From Nostoc sp. XA010 (lineage in GTDB: Bacteria; Cyanobacteriota; Cyanobacteriia; Cyanobacteriales; Nostocaceae): a DNA stretch of 64,000 nt. Position numbers and translations under genes: made by a program. Numbering within the stretch: position 1 is the stretch's first letter; every line of letters starts with the position of its first letter. The stretch lies in the NCBI RefSeq assembly GCF_020829625.1, contig NZ_JAIVFX010000008.1:124001-188000 (forward strand), in the 5' to 3' direction. Positions 8,918 to 17,916 of the stretch are shown here, in pieces. The notes below the pieces were generated by a model, which made no database searches, was not told the DNA's origin, and worked only from the letters and a program-made list of their open reading frames with translations.

Positions 8918-9207
8918 TTTCTAAAGAAACCCTGTTTGCACTTTCACTGTTTCCCTATTTGGGTTTCTTGTGGTTTATCAGCCGCAGTCCACAAATGCCG
9001 CGTTTAGCGCTGTATGGATTTTACGGTACTCTCGTCTTTGTTGCCATCACTATCCCAGCCGGAATTTATGCTGTATTGCATTATGGCAAGTCTTTGGCAG
9101 ATGTGGATTGGTTGCACGGTGGTGCAGAAGTATTTTTGACTCTTTCTAATATCTTGCTTGTGCTGGGTTTTGGGCAAGCTGTAAGGCAATTAAAAATGAA
9201 AAACTAA
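8914..9207 (+). CDS. DUF3593 membrane protein
   Basis: A 97-residue protein with three hydrophobic helices and the DUF3593 sequence features FLWFISRSPQMPRLALYGFYGTL-like loop (RSPQxPRLA) and LHGGAEVFLTLSN. Also limited to cyanobacteria and plastids. It starts inside the stop codon of the DUF2499 gene (4-bp overlap). The conserved pairing of these two families suggests one complex; no biochemical role can be given. Confidence 0.9.
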   Translation: MISKETLFALSLFPYLGFLWFISRSPQMPRLALYGFYGTLVFVAITIPAGIYAVLHYGKSLADVDWLHGGAEVFLTLSNILLVLGFGQAVRQLKMKN

Positions 9208-9260
9208 AGATAATAAACCCAGCTATAGCTAGAGTTTTAATTGCAATGAGGAAAAAGTAA

Positions 9261-10034
9261 ATGGATGTAATTCCAGCAATTGATTTATTAGAAGGTCGCT
9301 GTGTGCGACTATATCAGGGAGACTATGATCGCTCCCAAGTTTTTAGCGATAACCCTGCTGATGTTGCCAAACAGTGGGTAGATCAAGGTGCTACTAGATT
9401 ACATATAGTTGATTTAGATGGTGCCAAAGCAGGTAAAGTAGTAAACCTAGGGGCAATTGAAGCGATCGCTCATGCGGTGTCAGTGCCCATTGAAATTGGT
9501 GGGGGATTGCGCGATCGCAGCAGCGTGCAACAAGTATTCAATCTAGGCATACAGTGGGCAATTCTCGGAACCATCGCCGTAGAACAACCCCAGTTAGTGC
9601 AAGAACTCTGCCAAGAATTTCCCGAACAGATTATCATCGGTATTGATGCTCGTAATGGCCGCGTAGCAACTCGCGGTTGGTTAGAAACCTCAGAAGTTTT
9701 AGCAACCCAACTGGCTGTACAAATGCAAGAATTGGGTGCAGCCGCCATCATTTACACAGATATCCACCGGGATGGTACACTTATCGGCCCCAATTTAGAA
9801 GCTTTGCGAGAACTTGCAGCAGTAATTTCCATCCCAATAATTGCCTCTGGCGGGGTAAGTTCTGTTACCGATTTGTTGAGTTTGTTAGCCTTAGAACCTC
9901 AAGGCGTGACTGGTGTGATTGTTGGACGTGCCTTGTATACTGGGGATATTTTACTCAAAGAAGCGTTGCGAGCGATCGGGCCTGGCCGGATTCAGGATAT
10001 CCCCCCCAATCTAGATTTTTCTACCTTTGCTTGA
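9261..10034 (+). CDS. hisA: HisA, ProFAR isomerase
   Basis: 1-(5-phosphoribosyl)-5-[(5-phosphoribosylamino)methylideneamino]imidazole-4-carboxamide isomerase, fourth step of histidine synthesis; cytoplasmic TIM barrel. The 257 residues carry PAIDLLEG with the catalytic Asp8, the matching IGIDARNG with Asp129 in the second half-barrel, TDIHRDGT at 166-173 and the phosphate-binding IASGGVSS and GVIVGRALY. Length is normal. An RBS-like AGGAAAAAG precedes the ATG. An 8-bp-stem inverted repeat lies at 10060-10085 behind the gene. Confidence 0.96.
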   Translation: MDVIPAIDLLEGRCVRLYQGDYDRSQVFSDNPADVAKQWVDQGATRLHIVDLDGAKAGKVVNLGAIEAIAHAVSVPIEIGGGLRDRSSVQQVFNLGIQWAILGTIAVEQPQLVQELCQEFPEQIIIGIDARNGRVATRGWLETSEVLATQLAVQMQELGAAAIIYTDIHRDGTLIGPNLEALRELAAVISIPIIASGGVSSVTDLLSLLALEPQGVTGVIVGRALYTGDILLKEALRAIGPGRIQDIPPNLDFSTFA

Positions 10035-10059
10035 CATTTTCTCCCTTTCGTGAAAACAC

Positions 10060-10085
10060 ACTGTACTTTGGACTCCGAGTACAGT
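10060..10085. repeat. Inverted repeat after hisA
   Basis: ACTGTACT (10060-10067) and AGTACAGT (10078-10085) form an 8-bp stem with a 10-base loop, 25 bp after the hisA stop. No T-run follows, so it is not a standard terminator, but it could stabilise the mRNA end. Confidence 0.45.
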
Positions 10086-10150
10086 AGTGGCTTCTCTTAA
10101 CAAGTCCGGCTATTTGTTTTAGCTAAAAAGTGAACGGTACGGAGGATGAA

Positions 10151-10538
10151 ATGGTTGTTACACTGCAACTGCGCCAGATCGACCTTCAACCAGGGCAGTG
10201 CTTGCAAAAATGCTCGCCAAATGATCGCCAAGCGACGGTTAGATTTGTCAATTGATCCACCACCAGATTTAGCAATTGAAATCGATGTTACCTCAAAGAC
10301 CCAGGTTAGTGCTTACGTGGCGTTGGGTGTACCTGAACTTTGGTGTTACGGAGGTGGTAAGTTGCAAGTATTTGTCTTAAATCAAGCAGAATACGTTGAG
10401 ATGGAAACTAGCCCCACATTTGGGAATTTACCTGTGATTGAAGGAATATTGCAGTTTTTGCAATTCAGCCTTACAGAAGGATCTAGTACAGCGCGACGAG
10501 CATTTAGGCAGTGGGTGCGTGAGGCATTAGCGCAATAA
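10151..10538 (+). pseudogene. Uma2 family (DUF820) endonuclease-like gene, internally deleted and frameshifted
   Basis: An ATG at 10151, 5 bp after GGAGG, opens a frame reading MVVTLQLRQIDLQPGQCLQ, a typical Uma2 N-terminus, which runs to a stop about 34 codons on. The rest of the family sequence is in another frame: RRLDLSIDPPPDLAIEIDV (the PD and E-x-D core of the PD-(D/E)xK fold), ALGVPELWCYGG and a normal C-terminus ending at 10538. A frame starting at 10146 is open but begins with unrelated residues. Uma2 proteins are about 190 residues, so roughly 50-60 residues of the middle are gone. The gene is best read as decayed. Confidence 0.75.
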
Positions 10539-10752
10539 TATCAAGTTTGGTTAAATTGCCCACCCAATACACTTAAACTCGCTGACTCATATATTAAGAT
10601 TTGTATTTATTCAGTTAAAAGTAAAGTTTTTTAAACATGTAACATTATTTACTAACTTTTCTAGGTAAACTGCAATTTTCTGTGATATATTTCTGTAATT
10701 AACAATACCCATGATGTAGATAATATTGTAGGAAATTTTAAAATTTAGTATT

Positions 10753-10869
10753 ATGTCTAGTCAAGAATCAAATTCCAATCAAGCATTTAAGAAAACACAG
10801 GCTACCGGAACAAAGAAAAAGAAACCACAGCCTCCCGCAGACATCAAAAGACCAAATAAAACCGAATAA
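10753..10869 (+). CDS. Small Lys-rich hypothetical protein (38 aa)
   Basis: A 38-codon frame starting MSSQESNSNQAFKKTQATG and ending in IKRPNKTE. It is polar, rich in Lys, Gln, Ser and Pro, has no hydrophobic segment, and would be disordered. It sits alone in a 476-bp gap. The upstream AT-rich DNA (TAGTATTATG) could hold a promoter; no strong ribosome binding site is seen. Reported because it is a clean start-to-stop frame with non-random composition; coding status is uncertain. Confidence 0.4.
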   Translation: MSSQESNSNQAFKKTQATGTKKKKPQPPADIKRPNKTE

Positions 10870-10960
10870 AAAACATTATATAAGGTACATCAGAGCAAGC
10901 TCCTCGCTTGCAGGGGGTGGGATTCTGTACGTACTCACTGAGAAGCGCTATAGTTCCTTG

Positions 10961-10988
10961 TAGAGACTTAATTTAAATTAAGTCTCTA
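10961..10988. terminator. Perfect 28-nt palindrome, likely transcript end
   Basis: TAGAGACTTAATTT (10961-10974) is followed directly by its exact reverse complement (10975-10988), 28 nt with no spacer. It lies 26 bp beyond the stop of the coiled-coil gene (minus strand) and about 90 bp after the small frame at 10753. It probably ends transcription from one or both sides; a protein operator is the other reading. Confidence 0.5.
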
Positions 10989-11014
10989 TAAATTGTCATC
11001 AAAAATAAATTAGC

Positions 11015-11509
11015 TTATTTGTTTTTCGCTTGAGTCTTTGCTTGCTCTAAAGCTATTTCTTTGATTGCCTGATATAAATTAACATTTGAAGTACCTTCAA
11101 TAGCTTTAACTGCCAAATCCTGAACTTGTTTGAGAGCAGATTCAAGTTGTTTAGAAAGATTTTGAATCCGCGTCTCTTGATTAGTGATAGTTTGTTCTAG
11201 AGATTGCAGCCTTTGTTCATAGAAGTGCTTTTGCCCTTCCACTTCTTTACAATATAAATCTGATTTTACTTTAGCTTGGTAATGGGCAATGCCTTTGCCT
11301 TCTTCTGTAGCTTTTTTGATAGCTGCTTCCTTATCTTTCGGAAAAGCCTCTACCTTTGCTTTTAATTCTTCAAATTGTTTCTCTTTCTCAGAAATTGCTT
11401 CCTCTTGTTTGGTTGCTATTTTAGATTCCAGCTTTTTTCTTTGGATAATAATTTGTTGAAATGCTTGCATTAGTTGTTGTTTGCTGTCCTTGACTCCAAC
11501 TGTAGTCAT
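11015..11509 (-). CDS. Coiled-coil hypothetical protein
   Basis: 164 residues from the ATG at 11509, which is preceded by GAAGGGAG at good spacing; an upstream ATG at 11551 lacks such a site. Almost the whole length is charged heptad sequence (KKLESKIATKQEEAISEKEK, QRLQSLEQTITNQETRIQNL), predicting a long parallel coiled coil. No signal peptide or membrane helix. I do not recognise the family; cytoskeletal or septal filament-like proteins in filamentous cyanobacteria have similar composition, but nothing specific ties it to them. Confidence 0.75.
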   Translation of the reverse strand: MTTVGVKDSKQQLMQAFQQIIIQRKKLESKIATKQEEAISEKEKQFEELKAKVEAFPKDKEAAIKKATEEGKGIAHYQAKVKSDLYCKEVEGQKHFYEQRLQSLEQTITNQETRIQNLSKQLESALKQVQDLAVKAIEGTSNVNLYQAIKEIALEQAKTQAKNK

Positions 11510-12057
11510 CTTCCAACTCCCTTCAATAGGCAATGATTTATTGGGTAGCAAGCCATACCAATGACTACCCTATGCAGACATCACAATAGCTTTAAAATCA
11601 ATATTTTTAACGCAGTGTAAATACGGAAAGATCAGCACAGGACACTTAGGTAGTACGAATTTTCCACATAATATTTTTCAGGTATGTAGCGTTTCTCAGT
11701 TGAGTCCAATAATGACCTAACCCTCAGCCTCTTCTCTAGAAGGGAAGAGGAGTAAGATTCAAACCTACAAAGGTCGGAGTGTATTACATACAAAGGAAAA
11801 CTGCTATGTTTTCCCTTTGAATTTATAGTACTTTTGTACTCAAGCGAATATACTCAACTTAATCTGCTTTTGTCAAGACAATTAGAAGCTTGCAACCACA
11901 GTGATTTTTGATTTAGGAGGTGCTGTGACTTATGTTACTTTTTGTAAAGAAAATCTAAAAGAATCAACCCTAATAGAAGTGTGGTTGCAGTAAGGCTAGA
12001 TAATAAATTTAATCATCCTAATTGATACAAGCACAGTCCTAGACTTTTGTGATATCA
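11510..12057. other. Long gap before sphR
   Basis: No gene seen. The stretch is AT-rich and contains a CCTCTTCTCTAGAAGGGAAGAGG partial palindrome near 11729-11751 and a GGAAAAC/GTTTTCC stem near 11796-11817. It must hold the divergent promoters of the coiled-coil gene and sphR. I could not identify a convincing Pho box. Confidence 0.5.
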
Positions 12058-12810
12058 ATGTATACCACTGAATCGACCAAATATTCTGCTAGAACGGACA
12101 TTGGACAAGCCAGCCGAATTCTAGTAGTAGAAGATGAAGAATTAATCCAGGAAATGCTAGCTGTAGCCCTTGAAGAGGAAGGTTATGGGGTAACAACAGC
12201 ACGCGATGGGCGGTCTGCTATAGAGTATCTCAAAAGTTTTGAAACCAATTCGGGGGAACTTCCCTTTGATTTGCTCATTCTTGATTTGATGCTGCCGCAA
12301 ATCAATGGGCTAGATATTTGCCGTTTGTTGCGTCATCAAGGCAACCCAGTGCCAATTTTAATGCTGAGTGCTAAGGGTAGTGAAACTGACCGCGTGCTGG
12401 GCTTAGAGGTGGGAGCAGATGACTACCTGACTAAACCCTTTAGTATGCGAGAGTTAGTGGCTCGTTGTCGTGCTCTACTCCGCCGCCAACGCTTAAGTAA
12501 TTTACCACAAGTACCAGTATTAAAATTCAAGGATATCACCTTGAATCCCCAAGAATGCCGCGTGCTAGTTCGTGGTACTGAGGTGAGTCTTTCCCCCAAA
12601 GAGTTCCGCTTGCTGGAACTGTTTATGAGTTATGCCCGCAGGGTATGGTCACGGGAACAATTGCTAGATCAGGTTTGGGGGCCAGATTTTGTTGGCGATA
12701 GTAAAACTGTAGACGTTCACATTCGGTGGTTGCGGGAAAAATTAGAGCAAGACCCCAGTCATCCCGAATATATTGTGACTGTAAGAGGTTTTGGCTATCG
12801 GTTTGGATAA
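12058..12810 (+). CDS. sphR: Response regulator of the phosphate regulon (SphR/PhoB-like)
   Basis: OmpR/PhoB-family regulator of 250 residues. Receiver domain first: VVEDEE acidic pocket, phosphoacceptor Asp76 in LILDLMLP and Lys126 in YLTKPF. Then a winged-helix DNA-binding domain with VSLSPKEFRLLELFM, RVWSREQLLDQVWG, TVDVHIRWLREKLE and TVRGFGYRFG. The kinase gene follows 53 bp downstream and then phoU, the arrangement of the cyanobacterial phosphate control genes, so I assign SphR. A GTG nine bases upstream (12049) is an alternative start; neither start has a clear ribosome binding site. No pst transporter genes lie in the window. Confidence 0.9.
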   Translation: MYTTESTKYSARTDIGQASRILVVEDEELIQEMLAVALEEEGYGVTTARDGRSAIEYLKSFETNSGELPFDLLILDLMLPQINGLDICRLLRHQGNPVPILMLSAKGSETDRVLGLEVGADDYLTKPFSMRELVARCRALLRRQRLSNLPQVPVLKFKDITLNPQECRVLVRGTEVSLSPKEFRLLELFMSYARRVWSREQLLDQVWGPDFVGDSKTVDVHIRWLREKLEQDPSHPEYIVTVRGFGYRFG

Positions 12811-12863
12811 TTAGTTGGGATAGTTGTTAGTTTTTAGTAGTCACGAAGAAACTAACAACTCAA

Positions 12864-14180
12864 ATGCTTTTATTGGGATTTTTTCTGGGTTTAGCGGTAG
12901 GCATTGGGTTTTGGGTTTGGCAACAGGTTCAACTTAACCGTTACCTGGGGCGCTTACTCCGGCCGTTAACCTCGCATTCTTACAAGATGGGACTGCTGCT
13001 GATTCCTGGATTGCGGCAGGAAATAGCGATGGTGAAGCAGAACCGACAAGATTTGCAGCAGTCATTGCAAACTTACCAAGACCTGCTAGATTTTGCACCA
13101 GTTGGATATTTGCAGGTAGATGAGGAAAATCAACTGCTATGGTGCAATCAACAGGCGCAGGAAATTTTGTATCTGCACTGGCAACCAGAACAGGTGCGCT
13201 TGTTACTGGAGTTGGTAAGGTCTTATGAACTTGACCATTTAATTGAGCAAACTCGTGATTTGCAAAAACCACAGACAGGAGAATGGATATTTCATCCATC
13301 TTGTGATGATGCGGCAGAGATGGCAACAATAAAATCTTTGGCTTTGCGGGCATCTAGCTTGCCTTTGCCCAATGGACAAGTTGGAGTCTTTTTAGAAAAT
13401 CGTCAACCCCTATTAGATATAAATCAAGTACGCGATCGCTATTTTTCTGATTTAGCACACGAACTCAGAACGCCACTAACGTCGATTCGCTTGGTTGCGG
13501 AAACCTTACAAACCCGCTTGGAACCACCTTTAAATCGCTGGGTTAACCGCCTAATGCAAGAAGTTGACCGACTGATTAACTTGGTGCAAACCTGGCTAGA
13601 CCTCACCCAAATGGAAGCAAACCCAAACATGCAATTGCAAGCCAAAACTGTAGAATTGCGATCGCTAATTACATCAGTTTGGGAAACACTAGAACCCTTA
13701 GCAGTGCGTCAACATTTGTCTCTTTCTTATTCTGGCCCAGAAAATGTTTGGATTAAAGCAGATCAAGCCCGTATGTACCAGGTTTTTCTCAACTTGCTAG
13801 ACAATAGCATTAAGTACAGTCTTCCTAGTACAAGTATTCACATTGAAGCGAAAATTTTATCAACAAAGGATAATGATGCTGCTTCCCCAATTCTCGAAAT
13901 AAATCTTATTGATTCTGGAGTCGGATTTTCTGAGGCAGATTTACCCCATGTTTTTGAGCGATTTTATCGAGGAGATAAAGCGCGAACCCATTCTCCACAA
14001 GATGGTAACTCTATAGGGGCGATCGTTGGCAATGGATTAGGATTAGCGATCGTTGAGCAAATTATTCTCGCCCACGGTGGTTCAATCAAAGCTATGAACC
14101 ATCCAGAAACTGGTGGTGCGTGGATGCAACTCCAGTTTTGTGAAGTTATGGCAAACTCTTTAAGCCAAGACTATAGTTAA
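12864..14180 (+). CDS. sphS: Phosphate-sensing histidine kinase (SphS/PhoR-like)
   Basis: 438 residues. One N-terminal hydrophobic segment (MLLLGFFLGLAVGIGFWVW) anchors or tethers it to the membrane without a periplasmic sensor loop. A PAS domain follows (YQDLLDFAPVGYLQVDEENQLLWCNQQA). The H-box DLAHELRTPLTSIRL has the phosphorylated His199; N-box LLDNSIKYS, G1 DSGVGFSE, F-box FERFYRG and G2 GNGLGLAIV are all present, so it should be active. It phosphorylates SphR when phosphate is low; with no sensor domain outside, control probably passes through PhoU and the Pst transporter. Confidence 0.92.
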   Translation: MLLLGFFLGLAVGIGFWVWQQVQLNRYLGRLLRPLTSHSYKMGLLLIPGLRQEIAMVKQNRQDLQQSLQTYQDLLDFAPVGYLQVDEENQLLWCNQQAQEILYLHWQPEQVRLLLELVRSYELDHLIEQTRDLQKPQTGEWIFHPSCDDAAEMATIKSLALRASSLPLPNGQVGVFLENRQPLLDINQVRDRYFSDLAHELRTPLTSIRLVAETLQTRLEPPLNRWVNRLMQEVDRLINLVQTWLDLTQMEANPNMQLQAKTVELRSLITSVWETLEPLAVRQHLSLSYSGPENVWIKADQARMYQVFLNLLDNSIKYSLPSTSIHIEAKILSTKDNDAASPILEINLIDSGVGFSEADLPHVFERFYRGDKARTHSPQDGNSIGAIVGNGLGLAIVEQIILAHGGSIKAMNHPETGGAWMQLQFCEVMANSLSQDYS

Positions 14181-14209
14181 TAGTAATCTTCACCTTTGAG
14201 ATAACAAGT

Positions 14210-14878
14210 GTGAAAGCTGTCCGTTACAGTCCTAATCCTCAAAGACCCGAACTCGCACGCGCCATTAGGCGCTTAGAACGGGATGTCTTACGCATGGGTG
14301 CTTTGGTAGAACAATCATTTCGCCTCAGCCACCAAGCGTTATTTGCTCGTAACTTAACAGCAGCTGAGGAACTTCCGCGATTAGATAAAAAGATCGATCG
14401 CTTTTATAGACAAATCGAATCAGACTGTACGGCGATTATGACGCTGCAAGCGCCTACGGCTCAAGATTTGCGCTGCTTGAGTGCCTTTATGCAGCTGGTA
14501 CGCGACTTAGAGCGCATTGGCGATTATGCTGAGGATTTAGCTGAGATTGCGATTAAAATTTTTCCTTACGCGCCTCATTCGGCAATGCCCGACATTGAAG
14601 CTATGTCTCTTCACGCGCAGTCAATGCTAGCAACTAGCTTGAAGGCTTTGGGAGATTTAGATGAAGCTGGTGGACGCCGTTTAAAGCGCCTAGATGATAC
14701 TGTAGACGATGCGTATGATCGCGTTTATCAGACTTTAGCCCAACAACGCGATGTGCCTGGTGTAGTCGAGCCTATTGTACTGCTAGCACTAGCAATTCGT
14801 TGTCTGGAACGCATGGCAGATCATGCCACTAATATCGGTCAAAGGGTATCATATATTGTCACCGGTCAACGCTCTTAA
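14210..14878 (+). CDS. phoU: Phosphate signalling regulator PhoU (SphU)
   Basis: 222 residues, GTG start 29 bp after sphS. All-helical PhoU fold with two repeats; the metal-binding E/DxxxD motifs are seen as RDLERIGDYAEDLAE in the first half and RCLERMADHATNIGQRV in the second. PhoU turns off the kinase when phosphate is plentiful by linking it to the Pst transporter. Its place directly behind sphR-sphS supports the phosphate assignment of that pair. Extra N-terminal residues (MKAVRYSPNPQRPELARAIR) are usual in cyanobacteria. Confidence 0.94.
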   Translation: MKAVRYSPNPQRPELARAIRRLERDVLRMGALVEQSFRLSHQALFARNLTAAEELPRLDKKIDRFYRQIESDCTAIMTLQAPTAQDLRCLSAFMQLVRDLERIGDYAEDLAEIAIKIFPYAPHSAMPDIEAMSLHAQSMLATSLKALGDLDEAGGRRLKRLDDTVDDAYDRVYQTLAQQRDVPGVVEPIVLLALAIRCLERMADHATNIGQRVSYIVTGQRS

Positions 14879-15372
14879 TTGAAGCTTCATCAGTCCACAA
14901 GCTTTAGCCACTACCTCTACAAACAAAGGCTGACGACTCAAGGGACTTAGTAAGCTAAAAAACATCTAATTTGCATAATCGAATTAAATATAACTTTTGT
15001 GGGGTGGGTATCTTGGCTGCCCAGCTTGTGCAATTTAAATATTCCTATATTTGTGCCTACGTATCTCCTGAATCTTAAGAAAATACTAAATAATTAAAAA
15101 TAAGTTAACTAAATATTTTACTAAAAGCTTACCTATTCTTAAACTTGCACAATTAAAGTAACAGATAAACAACTGAAAAATTCCGGTCTATCTTCCTGAT
15201 AAATACCTCAATCTATAAGTTGTTTCCAAAAAAAAATTTGAGTTAGTCTCTAGCTCTAATTGAGAAGAATACACTGTCAACTACTATATAGGTAAAATTT
15301 TATACAAATTATTAGAGTTTCTTAATGATTGTAAATAGCGAAGATTCCCTGATAATTATGTAGTTACGGTTA
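14879..15372. other. 494-bp gap between phoU and a Crp-type regulator gene
   Basis: No gene seen. At about 14998-15043 lies a copy of the TTGTGGGGTGGG...GCCC...GTGCAATTTAAAT repeat also found at 52776-52844. The region from 15050 to 15370 is strongly AT-rich and includes CTTACCTATTCTTAAACTT near 15129, which only loosely resembles tandem Pho-box half sites. Confidence 0.5.
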
Positions 15373-15999
15373 ATGATGTATTCTACAACTCCTACTTCAA
15401 ACTCTTCTGTCCTGTCAAATAGCTCTGTTTTAAGTGGACTACCCCAGCAGATATTTAGCCGTAGGGAAGTAATTCCGCTTCAAAATGATGTACTTTGGCG
15501 GATTGAACACGGTGCAGTCCGTACCTTAACATGGGGTGAAGATGGAACATTCATCACTCTTGGTTATTGGGGACTAGGGGATCTGATTGGCTATCCGTTG
15601 TCTAGGGTCAAGCCCTACCAGATTCAATGTCTCACAGGCGTAGAAATAAGCATTGTGCCACCTCATTTGTGGTATCAAGATATTAATGCTTTGTTGTCTC
15701 ATATTCAACAGTCAGAAAATCTACTAAGCATTGTACATCGAAAACCAATTTCGCTACGCTTATGGCAGTTTTTAGTGTGGTTAAGTGAAAAATTTGGACG
15801 TGATGTAGATAAGGGTAAGCTAATTGATCTAAATGTTACCCATCAAGATATTGCTGAAGTGTTAAATACCACGCGAGTAACAGTTACCCGGCTCCTACAA
15901 CAGTTGGAGGAAGAAGGAACAGTTTTACGTCACAAACGCCGCATTATTTTGAGGTTACCAAATAAAATAATTCAAAATTATAGTTCAGCACTAAATTAA
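15373..15999 (+). CDS. Crp/Fnr family transcriptional regulator
   Basis: 208 residues. The N-terminal half is a cyclic-nucleotide-type beta barrel (LWRIEHGAVRTLTWGEDGTFITLGYWGLGDLIG) but lacks the RGE...RSA phosphate-binding cassette, so it probably does not bind cAMP. The C-terminal winged helix has LNVTHQDIAEVLNTTRVTVTRLLQQLEEEG, the Crp recognition helix (TRVTVTRLL). The porin gene follows 127 bp downstream on the same strand and is a plausible target. The start is the first of two adjacent ATG codons; the Ser/Asn-rich first 25 residues are probably flexible. Confidence 0.88.
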   Translation: MMYSTTPTSNSSVLSNSSVLSGLPQQIFSRREVIPLQNDVLWRIEHGAVRTLTWGEDGTFITLGYWGLGDLIGYPLSRVKPYQIQCLTGVEISIVPPHLWYQDINALLSHIQQSENLLSIVHRKPISLRLWQFLVWLSEKFGRDVDKGKLIDLNVTHQDIAEVLNTTRVTVTRLLQQLEEEGTVLRHKRRIILRLPNKIIQNYSSALN

Positions 16000-16126
16000 A
16001 GGGCTTGTATTTATCACAGTGTAAAGGTATAATCATCACTGTGATTGTGTGTGAAACTCCTGAAAATAAAGTGTTTTAAGCATTTTATCAGGACTGGATT
16101 ATGTAGGTGTGAGTGAGAGTAATAAC

Positions 16127-17812
16127 ATGAAAAAAGCATTCTGGAATCTTTGTAAGGTTAGTCCAGTTGTTTTAGCTGCTGCATTTTTCGCTGCTAACAG
16201 TGCTGTAGCTGCTGAAGTCAACGAAGAGGTAACAAATGTTGCCCAGTTATCTGAAGCTCAAGATTCTAACAGCATGAGCCAGGTAACATCAGTTTCGCAA
16301 TTTTCGGATGTGCAGCCCACAGATTGGGCATTCCAAGCTTTACAATCTCTAGTTGAACGCTACGGCTGTATTGCAGGTTATCCCAACAGTACCTATCGTG
16401 GTAACCGTGCTTTGACCCGTTATGAATTTGCCGCAGGTTTGAATTCCTGTTTAGACCGGGTTAACGAACTCATTGCTACAGCTACTGCTGATTTGGTTAC
16501 TAAACAAGACCTGGCTACTTTACAGCGCTTACAAGAAGAATTTTCTGCTGAACTAGCAACCCTGCGCGGTCGCGTGGATGGATTAGAAGCCCGCACTGCT
16601 GAGTTGGAAGCTAATCAGTTCTCTACTACTACTAAGTTGGTTGGGGAAGGAATTTTCGCCGTATCTGATGTTTTTGGTGACAATAGAGCAGTTGCTGCCG
16701 GGAATTCAACTCAAGACTTGAACTATAACACCACTTTTTCTGACCGGGTGCGTTTGAACTTGTACAGCAGTTTCACTGGTACAGACCAGTTGCAAATCCG
16801 TTTGAATGCTGGCAATATCGTTTCTAATGCTGGTACTGCTGCAACCGCTACTACAGCCGCTACTGGTTCTGGTACTAACATGACCCGCTTGAGTTTTGAT
16901 GGAGATAGCGCCAACTCGGTTGTGGTTGATAAAGTCAACTATGCTTTCAACTTTGCTAACGCGCTACGTGTCAAAGTTGACGCTAGTGGTGGAGAGTTAT
17001 GGGAGAATGTCAATAACTTCAACCCTGACTTTGCTAGTTCTGGTAAAGGTGCACTCTCTCGCTATGGACGTTTTAGCCCGATTTATCGTCAAGGTCAAAA
17101 TGGTGCTGGTCTGACTGTTACTTTCAATCCTGGCGGCCCTCTCAGTTTGACTGGTGCTTATTTAGCACCTACCAGTGGTACTGGTGGTATCTTTGGTGCT
17201 AATAATCCCGGTCTTAGTAATGGGCTGTTTGATGGTGATAACACCATCTTTGGTCAGTTATCTTTCCAACCCAGCAAAGCTTTCAATATTGGTTTAACTT
17301 ACGCCCGTAGTTACTTCGCTGGGAATGCTGCCAACAGCCTTTTCCAAAGTACAGGTAGCGCCTTTGCCAATAATCCGTTTGGGATTGGTAGTCGCACCGA
17401 ATCCAACAATTACGGTGTACAGGCTAGCTTCCAATTTAGCCGCACGTTGGCTGTTAGCGGTTGGGGAGGTTATACAACTGCTGATGCTAAGACTGGCATT
17501 AATGCGGGTGCAGACGCAGAGGTTTGGTACTGGGCTGGAGCGCTTGCTTTGAGAGATTTTGGTGGAGAAGGCAACGTCTTAGGTGTTATCTTTGGTCAAC
17601 CACCCAAAGTTACTGGTGGCAGCATAAAAAATGTCGGCACCAACGTTGATTTAGACGAGAGTACCTCTTATCACTTAGAGGGTCTTTACAAGTTCAAGCT
17701 TTCCGATAATATTCAGATAACTCCTGGCGTATTAGTAATCTTCAATCCAGAGCATAACGACGCTAACGATACCATCTATGTAGGTACTCTACGTACTACC
17801 TTCACCTTCTAA
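16127..17812 (+). CDS. SLH-domain OprB-type porin (iron uptake porin)
   Basis: 561 residues from the ATG at 16127, which starts a clear signal peptide (MKKAFWNLCKVSPVVLAAAF, cleavage near SAVAAE). A GTG at 16109 in frame would add six polar residues and is less likely. Residues about 50-115 form an S-layer homology domain (FSDVQPTDWAFQALQSLVER, NRALTRYEFAAGLN), then a short coiled coil (LEARTAELEANQF), then the OprB beta-barrel ending in a C-terminal Phe (TTFTF). It sits in the outer membrane with the SLH domain bound to the cell-wall glycan and lets small solutes through. A strong terminator follows. Confidence 0.93.
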   Translation: MKKAFWNLCKVSPVVLAAAFFAANSAVAAEVNEEVTNVAQLSEAQDSNSMSQVTSVSQFSDVQPTDWAFQALQSLVERYGCIAGYPNSTYRGNRALTRYEFAAGLNSCLDRVNELIATATADLVTKQDLATLQRLQEEFSAELATLRGRVDGLEARTAELEANQFSTTTKLVGEGIFAVSDVFGDNRAVAAGNSTQDLNYNTTFSDRVRLNLYSSFTGTDQLQIRLNAGNIVSNAGTAATATTAATGSGTNMTRLSFDGDSANSVVVDKVNYAFNFANALRVKVDASGGELWENVNNFNPDFASSGKGALSRYGRFSPIYRQGQNGAGLTVTFNPGGPLSLTGAYLAPTSGTGGIFGANNPGLSNGLFDGDNTIFGQLSFQPSKAFNIGLTYARSYFAGNAANSLFQSTGSAFANNPFGIGSRTESNNYGVQASFQFSRTLAVSGWGGYTTADAKTGINAGADAEVWYWAGALALRDFGGEGNVLGVIFGQPPKVTGGSIKNVGTNVDLDESTSYHLEGLYKFKLSDNIQITPGVLVIFNPEHNDANDTIYVGTLRTTFTF

Positions 17813-17870
17813 AATTGGTGATGAAATTTGATTCCTGAATCGTGTTTCGATAAAGCGGAAAATTAGATGA

Positions 17871-17902
17871 ACAAAACCCCACGTAAATGTGGGGTTTTGT
17901 TT
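17871..17902 (+). terminator. Rho-independent terminator of the porin gene
   Basis: Perfect 12-bp stem ACAAAACCCCAC (17871-17882) / GTGGGGTTTTGT (17889-17900) with a six-base loop and a T-rich tail, 58 bp after the porin stop. The A-rich left arm means it can also work for the minus-strand gene that ends at 17917. Confidence 0.9.
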
Positions 17903-17916
17903 AGGAAGAAAATTAA

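Noticed and set aside
15129..15150. Tandem Pho-box-like CTTACCT/CTTAAAC
   Set aside because: Spacing and bases fit the SphR consensus only loosely; AT-rich DNA gives such matches by chance.
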